From: Oceanidesulfovibrio indonesiensis
GTDB taxonomy: Bacteria; Desulfobacterota; Desulfovibrionia; Desulfovibrionales; Desulfovibrionaceae
Direction of reading: 5' to 3'
DNA length: 64,000 nucleotides
Assembly: GCF_007625075.1 (NCBI RefSeq)
Contig: NZ_QMIE01000002.1
Coordinates: 62,001-126,000, forward strand
Shown: piece after piece, positions 57,031 to 64,000 of the stretch
How the letters are laid out: each line of letters starts with the position of its first letter
Position numbering within the stretch: position 1 is the first letter of the stretch
Position numbers and translations under genes: made by a program
Notes under the pieces: model-generated
What the model saw: the letters and a program-made list of their open reading frames with translations, nothing else
What the model was told of the DNA's origin: nothing
Databases searched by the model: none

Positions 57031-58161
57031 ATGTGTCGATTGTTTTCACTCACCAGCCGGGACCCTGTCTCACCAATGCTGGCCATCAACGCCCTGAACG
57101 TCATGAAGGAAGGGCACGACGGTTCCGGAGTCGGCCTTTGTCTGCGCGGTCTGGGTGGGCCTTTCGGAGAAATGAAAGAAGCCCCCATCCTTTCGGGTAT
57201 TTTTACCGAGGCCGGCCTCAAGCGTCTGTCGCAGGTCTCGGCAGATATCGGGCTGGATCCTAAGTACAGCATGACCTTCACGCCTAAGACGCCGCCCCCT
57301 CCCGGCACGCCGAAACGGGGCACCTACCTGGCCCGGGCCTTTGATATCCCGGATGCATGGAAGGGTCTTGCGCCCGAAGAGCTGGCGCGTGAGTATACGC
57401 GATTCCGCCTCATGCTGCGCACCACGGGTGAGGAACAGGGCGACATGCAGGTGTTCAGCTTCTGGCCGGACACCCTGATGGTGAAGGAAGTGGGCGATCC
57501 CATGGAGGTGGCCGCGTACCTGGGCCTGGACAACAAGGATCTGGTGGCGAGGCAAATTCTCGCCCAGGGCCGCCAGAACACCAACTACGCAATCAATCTC
57601 TATGCCTGCCACCCGTTCTTCATCCAGGGCGTCTGCTCCATGACCAACGGTGAGAACACTGCGTTCATCCCGATTCGCGAGTACCTTGCCTCGCGCGGGG
57701 TTGATGGATACTGCGGCTACCAGTCCGACTCCGAAGTGTTCGCGCACATCCTGCACTACACGGTCAATCGCCTCGGCCTCGACCTGGAATACTACAAGCA
57801 CGTCATTACGCCGCTTACGAACGAGGAGCTCGATGGCCATCCCGACCGGGAAAACCTGGTCCGGCTCAAGCAGGCCTGCCGCAAGCTGGTCATCGACGGC
57901 CCGAACTGCGTGATCGGCTGCCTTCCCGACGGCTCCATGTTCATGTGCCAGGACCGCAAGAAACTCCGGCCCGGCGTGGTGGGCGGCAAGCCCGGCGTTT
58001 TCGCCTTCTCCTCGGAGATATGCGGTCTCAACGCGGCGATTCCGGACCGTGATACTTCCAAAGACTTCCAACCCATGCATCTCGATACGGCCATCGTCCG
58101 TCCCGACTGCCAGGAGGTGACCATATGCAGCCAACTGCAGGCCTTGCCCCATCTTCATTAA
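57031..58161 (+). CDS. Glutamate synthase, glutamine amidotransferase subunit (GltB domain 1)
   Basis: The 376-residue class II amidotransferase begins MCRLFSLTSRDP, so Cys2 becomes the N-terminal nucleophile after Met removal. It releases ammonia from glutamine. In E. coli this is the first domain of GltB; here, as in archaea and many Desulfovibrio, it is a separate protein. GGGAG precedes the ATG; the frame upstream of 57031 is not real because the Cys must be residue 2. The next gene overlaps by 37 nt. Confidence 0.9.
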   Translation: MCRLFSLTSRDPVSPMLAINALNVMKEGHDGSGVGLCLRGLGGPFGEMKEAPILSGIFTEAGLKRLSQVSADIGLDPKYSMTFTPKTPPPPGTPKRGTYLARAFDIPDAWKGLAPEELAREYTRFRLMLRTTGEEQGDMQVFSFWPDTLMVKEVGDPMEVAAYLGLDNKDLVARQILAQGRQNTNYAINLYACHPFFIQGVCSMTNGENTAFIPIREYLASRGVDGYCGYQSDSEVFAHILHYTVNRLGLDLEYYKHVITPLTNEELDGHPDRENLVRLKQACRKLVIDGPNCVIGCLPDGSMFMCQDRKKLRPGVVGGKPGVFAFSSEICGLNAAIPDRDTSKDFQPMHLDTAIVRPDCQEVTICSQLQALPHLH

Positions 58162-59759
58162 GCCTCAAGGATCTCCCCTGGCAGATTGATTGGGACATCC
58201 ATACCTGCACCCTCTGCGGACGGTGCACGGCGGTCTGCCCGGTGAACGCCATCGAACTCGGCGTTTTCCGCAAGCGCGAACTCCACGCCAAGCCCGGCAT
58301 TCCGGAAAAGCCGACCAACACCTATACGATCTACCACGGCATCCGCCAGCGCACGGACCCGGCCTACCGGTGCATCGGCTGCGCCATGTGCAACATGGTC
58401 TGCCCGAACAATTCCATCCGGCCGCGCAAGCTCGCCGAGAGCCCCATGCTCTGGTACCACCACAACCGTGGCGGCCAGCCCCGTACCCGCGGCGGCCGGC
58501 GCAACGAAAGCGGCAGCCTGCTGGACCAGCTCAAGTTCATCCGCATCTCCATGCTCACAGACCCGGCTTTGGACGCTGGCCGCCACGAATTCGAACTCAA
58601 GACGCTGCTGGGCCGAATCCTGCCGCCGGAAGAGGAACTCAAGGCGCTCAAGGAAAACGGCTGGACCCCGCCGGTGCGCGAGATATACCCGCTGATCATC
58701 GGCGGCATGTCCTTCGGCGCGCTCTCCCCCAACATGTGGGAAGGCCTCATCATGGGCGTCACCTACCTCAACGAGGAGATGGGCATTCCGGCGCGCATTT
58801 CCACGGGAGAGGGCGGCTGTCCGCCCCGGCTTCTGCGCTCGCGGTTTATCAAATACGTCATCCTGCAGATCGCCAGCGGCTACTTCGGCTGGGACGAGAT
58901 CATCCGCGCCATTCCGGAAATGCAGGAAGACCCCTGCGCCGTGGAGATCAAGTACGGCCAGGGCGCCAAGCCCGGCGACGGCGGCCTGCTCATGTGGTAC
59001 AAGGTCAACAAACTCATTTCGGCGTTGCGCGGCGTGCCGCAGGGCGTGAGCCTGCCCAGTCCGCCCACGCATCAGACCAAGTACTCAATCGAGGAAGCCG
59101 TGGCGAAGATGATCCAGTCCATGTACATGGCCTGGGGCTTCCGCGTGCCCGTGTACCCCAAGATATCCGCCTCCAGCACTTCGCTGGCCGTGCTCAACAA
59201 CCTGGTGCGCAATCCCTACGCCGCGGCCCTCGGCGTGGACGGCGAGGACGGCGGCACCGGCGCGGCATACAACGTCTCCATCAACCACATGGGCCATCCC
59301 ATCGCCAGCAACCTGCGCGACTGCTACCTGAATCTGGTGGCGCAGGGCCGGCAGAACGAGATACCGATCATCGCGGGCGGCGGCATCGGCAAGAACGGCA
59401 ACCTCGCCGCCAACGCAGCTTCGCTCATCATGCTGGGTGCCAGCGCCGTTCAGGTAGGCAAGTACATGATGCAGGCCGCGGCCGGCTGCGTGGGCTCCGA
59501 GGCTGACCGCTGCAACATCTGCAACATCGGTCTGTGCCCCAAAGGCATCACCTCCCAGGACCCGCGCATCTACCGCCGGCTGGATCCGGAAAAGGTGGCA
59601 GAGCGGGTTGTGGACGTCTACCTGTCCTTTGATACGGAAATGCGCAAGATATTCGCGCCCCTGGGACGGTCCACCTCCCTGCCCATCGGCATGTCCGACG
59701 CATTGGGCATTGCGGACAAGGACGCCGCCGAGCGGCTGCAGATAAAGTACGTGGTGTAG
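58125..59759 (+). CDS. Glutamate synthase, FMN/Fe-S synthase subunit (GltB domain 2)
   Basis: The 544-residue subunit has two [4Fe-4S] sites in its first 110 residues (CTLCGRCTAVCP, CIGCAMCNMVCP). The FMN-binding glutamate synthase barrel follows (PLIIGGMSFGALSPNMWEG, GEDGGTGAAYN, AGGGIGKNGNLAANAA) and CNICNIGLCPKG near the end. It converts 2-oxoglutarate and ammonia to glutamate. AGGAGGTGA lies 4 nt before the ATG, inside the upstream gene. Confidence 0.94.
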   Translation: MQPTAGLAPSSLSLKDLPWQIDWDIHTCTLCGRCTAVCPVNAIELGVFRKRELHAKPGIPEKPTNTYTIYHGIRQRTDPAYRCIGCAMCNMVCPNNSIRPRKLAESPMLWYHHNRGGQPRTRGGRRNESGSLLDQLKFIRISMLTDPALDAGRHEFELKTLLGRILPPEEELKALKENGWTPPVREIYPLIIGGMSFGALSPNMWEGLIMGVTYLNEEMGIPARISTGEGGCPPRLLRSRFIKYVILQIASGYFGWDEIIRAIPEMQEDPCAVEIKYGQGAKPGDGGLLMWYKVNKLISALRGVPQGVSLPSPPTHQTKYSIEEAVAKMIQSMYMAWGFRVPVYPKISASSTSLAVLNNLVRNPYAAALGVDGEDGGTGAAYNVSINHMGHPIASNLRDCYLNLVAQGRQNEIPIIAGGGIGKNGNLAANAASLIMLGASAVQVGKYMMQAAAGCVGSEADRCNICNIGLCPKGITSQDPRIYRRLDPEKVAERVVDVYLSFDTEMRKIFAPLGRSTSLPIGMSDALGIADKDAAERLQIKYVV

Positions 59760-62123
59760 GTGAGTCACTCCACGCAACACTCAAGACGCTTCGAGCTGAA
59801 CATGGGAAATCCCGTCACGATACACGGTTTGGATAACGGCCAGCGGGTCGAGTCGCGAATCCTCGAAGAGCGCATCCAACGCGCCGTTCTCCAGGGTGCG
59901 CGAGAGCTCGTCATAGAGGCCTGCGGTCAGCACGGTCTGGGTGGTCGTCTCTGGATATCCAAAGACGAGCCCATCACCATCACCATCAACGGTTCCGCCG
60001 GACAGCGCGTCGGGTCCATGGGTTTCCCCAACACCCGCATCGAGGTCATGGGGCCGGCCTCGGACGACGTGGGCTGGCTCAATGCCGGCGCCGAGGTCAT
60101 CGTCCATGGCAACGCCTCCAACGGCATCGCCAACGCCATGGCCCAGGGCAAGATCTACGTGGGCGGCAACATAGGCTCCCGCGGCATGACCATGACCAAG
60201 CGCAATCCGCGCTTCGCCCCGCCGGAACTGTGGGTCCTCGGCTCGGCCGGTGATTATTTCGCCGAATTCATGGCCGGCGGTGTGGCCGTGGTCTGCGGCT
60301 ATGAGCCCCAGAGCCCGGACAACGTGCTCGGCTATCGGCCCTGCGTAGGCATGGTGGGCGGTTCGATCTTCTTCCGCGGCCCGCACAAAGGGTTCTCTAC
60401 GGTGGACGCCCACGAGAAACCCATTACGGACGAGGACTGGGAGTGGCTCACCGCCAACATGCGCACATATCTGGAGGCCGTCGGCAGGCCCGAGCTTTAC
60501 GACATCCTCGCAGTGCGCACGGACTGGCAGCTCATAAAGGCCAAAAGTCCGCTGGAGAAGAAGGGCGCGCCCCGGCGTTCCATCAGCGAATTTCGCCAGC
60601 AGGTCTGGGAACCCGGTCTGGGAGGCGGCCTCATTGACGACCTCGTTGAAATAGACCGCAGCCCCATCCCGCTCATTCCCACCGGGCTGATGCGCCGCTT
60701 CGTGCCGCTCTGGGAGAATCACAAGCGCATCGCTCCGTGTGAGCAGAGCTGCCCCACGGGCATGCCCGTGCAGGAGCGCTGGCGTCTGGTGCGCGCCGGC
60801 CAGACTGACGAGGCCATGGACCTGGCGCTGGCGTACACGCCGTTCCCGGCCACGGTGTGCGGCTATCTCTGCCCCAATCTGTGCATGCAGGGCTGCACTC
60901 GCGCCGCCTCCAACCTGATTCCCGTGGACATCCGGCTCATGGGCAAGCAGGGCGCTACCACCAAGGCGCCCGAGTTGCCCGAACTCTGCGGCAAGCGCGT
61001 CGCCGTCATCGGCGGCGGTCCCGGCGGCATCTCCGCTGCCTGGCAGCTGCGCCTCAAGGGCTACGACGCCGTGGTCTACGACATGGAAGAGAAGCTCGGC
61101 GGGAAAATCGCCTCGGCCATTCCGGAGAGCCGCATCCCCCGGGAAGTGGTGGAAGCCGAAATCAAGCGCGCGCAGGATGTGCTGCCCCACGTGCATCTCA
61201 AGCAGAAGCTCACGGCGGACCAGTTCATCCAGATCCGGGAAGATTACGATTTCGTGGTCCTGGCCATTGGCGCGCACAAGCCCCGCAAAATCCCCGTGCC
61301 CGGCAATGAGCGCGCCGTGACCGCGCTGGACTTCCTCCGGGAGGCCAAGAAGGACCAGGTCAATCCGGGCAAGCGCATGGTCATCATCGGCGCGGGCAAT
61401 GTGGGCTGCGACGTGGCTACAGAGGCAGCCCGCCTGGGAGCCGAGGACATCACCCTCATCGACATCCAGAAGCCGGCCGCATTCGGCAAGGAGAAGCACG
61501 AGGCCGAGGCAGTGGGCGCAAAGTTCCGCTGGCCATGCTTCACCAAGGAAATCACGGAAGAGGGCGTCGTGCTCCAGACCGGCGAGCTTCTGCCGGCGGA
61601 CACCGTGGTATTCTCCATCGGCGACGCGCCGGACGTGGAGTTCCTGCCCGATTCCATCGCTACGGACCGCGGCCACGTGACGGTGAACGAGCACTTCCAG
61701 ACCACGGACAACAAGGTGTTCGCAATTGGCGATATCGTGAAGCCGGGATTGCTCACGGACGCCATCGGTGCGGGACGCAAGGCAGCACAGGCCATAGATG
61801 ACCTGGCGAGCGGCCGTCGTCCCATGCAGGACACCCGCACCATGGTGGAGTACGATCGCATCAAGCTCGAATACTTCGATCCTCGCATCAACGCCTTCAA
61901 CACGCTGGAGCAGTGCGCAGGCGAGTGCTCCTCCTGCGGCGCGTGCCGGGACTGCGGACTGTGCGAGGCCCTGTGCCCCACGAACGCGATCTCCCGAATC
62001 CAGGAGCCGGGCAAGCGTTACGAGTACGTCTCCGACCCGGACAAGTGCATCGGCTGCGGCTTCTGCGCCGGGGCCTGTCCATGCGGCGTCTGGGAGATGG
62101 TGGAGAACACCCCCATCGAGTAA
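59760..62123 (+). CDS. Glutamate synthase GXGXG domain fused to GltD-type FAD reductase with two [4Fe-4S] clusters
   Basis: The 787-residue fusion starts with the GltB C-terminal GXGXG beta-helix (about residues 20-245). It continues with a GltD-like part: cysteine clusters CEQSCPTGMPVQERW and CGYLCPNLCMQGC, an FAD site AVIGGGPGGISAAWQL and an NAD(P) site VIIGAGNVGCDVATEAARLG. A C-terminal 2[4Fe-4S] ferredoxin (CSSCGACRDCGLCEALCP, CIGCGFCAGACPCG) closes it. The GTG at 59760 directly follows the upstream stop; ATG 59802 is an alternative start. Electron donor may be NAD(P)H or ferredoxin. Confidence 0.9.
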   Translation: MSHSTQHSRRFELNMGNPVTIHGLDNGQRVESRILEERIQRAVLQGARELVIEACGQHGLGGRLWISKDEPITITINGSAGQRVGSMGFPNTRIEVMGPASDDVGWLNAGAEVIVHGNASNGIANAMAQGKIYVGGNIGSRGMTMTKRNPRFAPPELWVLGSAGDYFAEFMAGGVAVVCGYEPQSPDNVLGYRPCVGMVGGSIFFRGPHKGFSTVDAHEKPITDEDWEWLTANMRTYLEAVGRPELYDILAVRTDWQLIKAKSPLEKKGAPRRSISEFRQQVWEPGLGGGLIDDLVEIDRSPIPLIPTGLMRRFVPLWENHKRIAPCEQSCPTGMPVQERWRLVRAGQTDEAMDLALAYTPFPATVCGYLCPNLCMQGCTRAASNLIPVDIRLMGKQGATTKAPELPELCGKRVAVIGGGPGGISAAWQLRLKGYDAVVYDMEEKLGGKIASAIPESRIPREVVEAEIKRAQDVLPHVHLKQKLTADQFIQIREDYDFVVLAIGAHKPRKIPVPGNERAVTALDFLREAKKDQVNPGKRMVIIGAGNVGCDVATEAARLGAEDITLIDIQKPAAFGKEKHEAEAVGAKFRWPCFTKEITEEGVVLQTGELLPADTVVFSIGDAPDVEFLPDSIATDRGHVTVNEHFQTTDNKVFAIGDIVKPGLLTDAIGAGRKAAQAIDDLASGRRPMQDTRTMVEYDRIKLEYFDPRINAFNTLEQCAGECSSCGACRDCGLCEALCPTNAISRIQEPGKRYEYVSDPDKCIGCGFCAGACPCGVWEMVENTPIE

Positions 62124-62191
62124 AGGACTGCGCTCCGACGCCATCCAACGCGCATACCCAGGAGCCGTCCATCCGGACGGCTCAGACTGCT

Positions 62192-62225
62192 GACAAAGCC
62201 CTCGCCAAACGGCGGGGGCTTTGTC
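62192..62225 (+). terminator. Terminator of the glutamate synthase operon
   Basis: Stem GACAAAGCCC / GGGCTTTGTC with an inner CGCC / GGCG pairing, followed by ATTTG. A second hairpin (AGCCGTCC / GGACGGCT) lies at 62162-62181. Confidence 0.75.
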
Positions 62226-62400
62226 ATTTGATCCCTGGAGCACTCTGCGTCTCCGCAGTTTCCCAAATTCTCCTCGCCTGCAGGGGGCTTGGCTTGTCTG
62301 GAAAGCGCGTACGGTCGAGTTTTCAATACGTCTGTCAACCGATGCCTTCTCTCCTCGTTGTGTACATCAGGACCCTGAATCCACTTCAAGGAGGAACATC

Positions 62401-62742
62401 ATGAAGAACTTGAAAACACTCGGCATCATGACGATGCTGCTCTCCGCCTTTCTGCTCGTTTCCGCAGGTGAAGCGTTCGCCGACAGGGGCAAGCGCGATT
62501 ACAGGCATGATCAGGACCGCCGCGGCCGCATCGAGCACCGCGCCGATTCCCACAAGAGGTACGCCCAGAAAAAGCACTACGCCAAGCGCGACTTCCGCAA
62601 GAGCCGTGGCCACGCCTACGGCAAGCCGTACTGGGCCGGCAAACCGTATTGGGCCGGCAAACCGTACTCCCGCAAGTATTGGGCGAAGCCGTATCCGTAC
62701 GGGTACAGGCCCCAGGCGCAGTTTCATCTCTGGGTAAGGTAG
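62401..62742 (+). CDS. Small exported basic, Tyr/Gly-rich protein
   Basis: The 113-residue protein has a signal peptide (cleavage near EAFA) and a highly basic mature part with Lys/Arg/His and Tyr. A tandem GKPYWA repeat occurs two and a half times around residues 74-90. AAGGAGG precedes the ATG by 6 nt. No known family; a surface or DNA/polyanion-binding role would be guesswork. Confidence 0.7.
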   Translation: MKNLKTLGIMTMLLSAFLLVSAGEAFADRGKRDYRHDQDRRGRIEHRADSHKRYAQKKHYAKRDFRKSRGHAYGKPYWAGKPYWAGKPYSRKYWAKPYPYGYRPQAQFHLWVR

Positions 62743-62775
62743 TTCTGCCTGACGAGGGCGTGTAGTATACAGCAC

Positions 62776-62814
62776 GCGGGCCGGCCGAATCCCTGGCTGC
62801 CTTAGCCGGCCCGC
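62776..62814 (+). terminator. Hairpin between the basic exported protein and the ECF sigma gene
   Basis: Perfect 10-bp stem GCGGGCCGGC / GCCGGCCCGC around a 19-nt loop. It ends 13 nt before the sigma gene. There is no T-run, so termination may be partial. Confidence 0.5.
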
Positions 62815-62827
62815 TTCACCATAGCAG

Positions 62828-63376
62828 ATGCAGAACCGCGAACGCATGGAAAAGTTCCTGGAATCCATAGAAGGCCGGGCCTATCGCATGGCCTACGCTG
62901 CGTGCGGGCACCGCGAGGACGCCTTGGACATGGTGCAGGATGCCATGTTCAGGTTCGTGGACAAGTACGCCAAACGGCCTCGCGAGGAATGGAGGCCGCT
63001 GTTCTACCGAATTCTGCAGAACCGGATAACCGACAACCACCGCCGCAGGGCGGTGCGCGACAGATGGAACGGCTTCCTCGGCGCGTTTCGGGACTCGGAC
63101 GGCGAGGCGCAGGCCGATCCGTTTCAGAGCGCTCCGGACAACGACGGCAGGACGCCGGAGCAGGCCGCGCAGGTGGGCACCGCGTTCAAGGCGTTGCAGA
63201 CGGCCCTCCAGGAGTTGCCGATACGCCAGCGGCAGGTGTTCATGCTGCGGGCCTGGGAGGAGCTCTCCATCAAGGAGGCGGCCCTCGCCATGAACTGTTC
63301 CGAGGGCTCTGTGAAGACGCATTATTCCCGCGCCGTGAAGGCGCTGCGGGATCGCTTGGGGGATCATTGGCCATGA
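62828..63376 (+). CDS. ECF-type RNA polymerase sigma factor
   Basis: The 182-residue protein has sigma region 2 (YRMAYAACGHREDALDMVQD, FYRILQNRITDNHRRR) and region 4 (LPIRQRQVFMLRAWEELSIKEAA...SVKTHYSRAVKALRDRL). It matches the group of ECF sigma factors coupled to a DUF3619/anti-sigma-like gene. ATG 62828 is used; ATG 62846 is possible. It overlaps the next gene by ATGA. Confidence 0.92.
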   Translation: MQNRERMEKFLESIEGRAYRMAYAACGHREDALDMVQDAMFRFVDKYAKRPREEWRPLFYRILQNRITDNHRRRAVRDRWNGFLGAFRDSDGEAQADPFQSAPDNDGRTPEQAAQVGTAFKALQTALQELPIRQRQVFMLRAWEELSIKEAALAMNCSEGSVKTHYSRAVKALRDRLGDHWP

Positions 63377-63846
63377 AGAACGAACGCGAATTTCTCCACG
63401 ACGTCAGACACGTGCTGGACGAGTCCGTCGACAACCTCGACGGCGCAACCCGCTCAGCGCTCACACGCTCCAGGCGCGCCGCCCTGGAACGGCACGAAGC
63501 CCGTGCCGGTGGATTCCGGCGCTGGATCCGGCCCGCCGCATTGCCGGCAGCCGGACTCGCCGCAGCTGCGGTTCTTCTGGTGATGGTTCTGCAGAACGGG
63601 GTCTCCGTGCCCCCTGAAGATTTCGTGGCTGACATTGAGATGCTCGGCGCGGAAGAGACGACTGATTTCTTTGAAAACCTGGATTTCTATTTGTGGATTT
63701 CCGAGGAAGGAACCGATGAAAAAAGTATCGATACTACTGGCTTGTTTACTACTCATGTGGCTTTCGTCGGCGGCGGCCCAGCAGTTGCGCCAGCAGGAGC
63801 CGCCAAGCATGGAGCTTCTGGAGTTCCTCGGCATGCTCGAGGATGA
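63373..63846 (+). CDS. Putative anti-sigma/DUF3619-like membrane protein
   Basis: The 157-residue product has a cytoplasmic N-terminus (MKNEREFLHDVRHVLDESVD), one transmembrane segment (about residues 52-73) and a short acidic extracytoplasmic part. The ATG overlaps the sigma stop, as expected of an anti-sigma partner. The last 40 or so residues overlap the next gene and look unlike a protein domain, so the frame may have shifted near 63716. Assignment is by position and topology. Confidence 0.6.
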   Translation: MKNEREFLHDVRHVLDESVDNLDGATRSALTRSRRAALERHEARAGGFRRWIRPAALPAAGLAAAAVLLVMVLQNGVSVPPEDFVADIEMLGAEETTDFFENLDFYLWISEEGTDEKSIDTTGLFTTHVAFVGGGPAVAPAGAAKHGASGVPRHARG

Positions 63847-63958
63847 CGACACGCGCTGGATGGTTCCATGCAGGTCGGCATGGAACCTGAAGCAGGACGG
63901 CGAACGCGGCGATGTACGCGACAGAACCAGGGAGACGGACCATGAAGCGAGCGAGTAA
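63716..63958 (+). CDS. Small exported protein downstream of the sigma factor
   Basis: The 80-residue protein has a signal peptide (MKKVSILLACLLLMWLSSAA) and a short mature part with EFLGMLEDDDTRWM. GAAGGA precedes ATG 63716. It overlaps the preceding gene by 131 nt and the next by 17 nt. Similar small exported proteins follow ECF/DUF3619 pairs in other proteobacteria; function unknown. Confidence 0.55.
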   Translation: MKKVSILLACLLLMWLSSAAAQQLRQQEPPSMELLEFLGMLEDDDTRWMVPCRSAWNLKQDGERGDVRDRTRETDHEASE

Positions 63959-64000
63959 GACGATTCGGCTATGCGTGGCCACCGCGGCGCTGCTGGTCTG
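63942..64000 (+). CDS. Exported protein, partial (runs off window end)
   Basis: ATG 63942 opens MKRASKTIRLCVATAALLV, an apparent signal peptide, to the window edge. It overlaps the previous gene by 17 nt. By operon position it could be the DUF3106-type protein that often follows DUF3619 genes, but only 19 residues are visible. Confidence 0.45.
   Translation, partial: MKRASKTIRLCVATAALLV

Noticed and set aside
59781-62243. 820-codon minus-strand ORF opposite the glutamate synthase fusion
   Set aside because: Antisense shadow; no domains in translation.

Overview
The window is a GC-rich chromosomal segment (AT-rich only around 22.9-23.4 kb) with dense, overlapping operons. The gene content fits a sulfate-reducing deltaproteobacterium of the Desulfovibrio type: Hdr-like Fe-S/heme membrane subunits, an archaeal-style split glutamate synthase, a TRAP transporter, a Pel-type exopolysaccharide locus and a probable selenoprotein. 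This placement rests on gene content only; no rRNA, tRNA or housekeeping marker other than prfC is present.

Layout. (1) 1-2.2 kb, minus strand: lipoprotein, acyl carrier protein, hot-dog thioesterase and a family-2 glycosyltransferase cut by the window edge, probably the end of a fatty-acid-like or aryl-polyene-like cluster. (2) 2.4-19.2 kb: a complete glycerol regulon. A GlpSTPQUV-type glycerol ABC importer and a DeoR-family GlpR lie on the minus strand. Divergent from them are GlpA, GlpB, a membrane heme/Fe-S subunit and an HdrB-like subunit that together stand in for GlpC, then glycerol kinase and a GlpD-type dehydrogenase. (3) 19.3-21.3 kb: an E1 alpha/beta pair of a thiamine-diphosphate 2-oxo-acid or acetoin dehydrogenase without E2 or E3. 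(4) 21.7-36.2 kb: a WbpP/PelX-like UDP-GlcNAc 4-epimerase and a Pel-like operon: deacetylase (frameshifted), two TPR proteins, PelD, PelE, PelF, PelG and a separate GH114 hydrolase. (5) 36.3-41.6 kb: an ATPase, an unknown membrane protein and a DctPQM TRAP transporter. (6) 41.6-49.1 kb: an ArsR-headed plus-strand operon (Cys-rich 47-residue protein, ABC-2 exporter) facing a minus-strand redox/transport operon (DUF318/ArsP-like permease, small thioredoxin, membrane-anchored thioredoxin, CcdA, a UshA-like protein with an in-frame UGA, rhodanese, MauE/DoxX). (7) 49.3-56.4 kb: prfC, a calcium-type P-ATPase, DUF488 and small exported or membrane proteins. (8) 57.0-62.1 kb: three-gene glutamate synthase. 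(9) 62.4-64 kb: a small basic exported protein and an ECF sigma factor operon running off the end.

How it works together. Glycerol would enter through the ABC importer, be phosphorylated by GlpK and be oxidised either by GlpD or by GlpAB. The GlpAB electrons probably pass through the Hdr-like membrane module, which has a heme c motif predicted to lie in the periplasm. The Pel-like operon would make a partly deacetylated GalNAc-rich polymer, with UDP-GalNAc from the epimerase and c-di-GMP control through PelD. The 41.6-49.1 kb block looks like a thiol/selenol-based metal(loid) or organometal stress system, and its two arms share sequence motifs in their promoter regions.

The strongest unusual signal is the minus-strand gene at 45094-45955. 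Its Cys-Pro-Thr-UGA-Gly motif, with a SECIS-like hairpin directly downstream, marks a probable selenoprotein. Its reading frame is also broken at a six-G tract, and the same kind of break (one extra G in a G6 tract) occurs in the Pel deacetylase gene.
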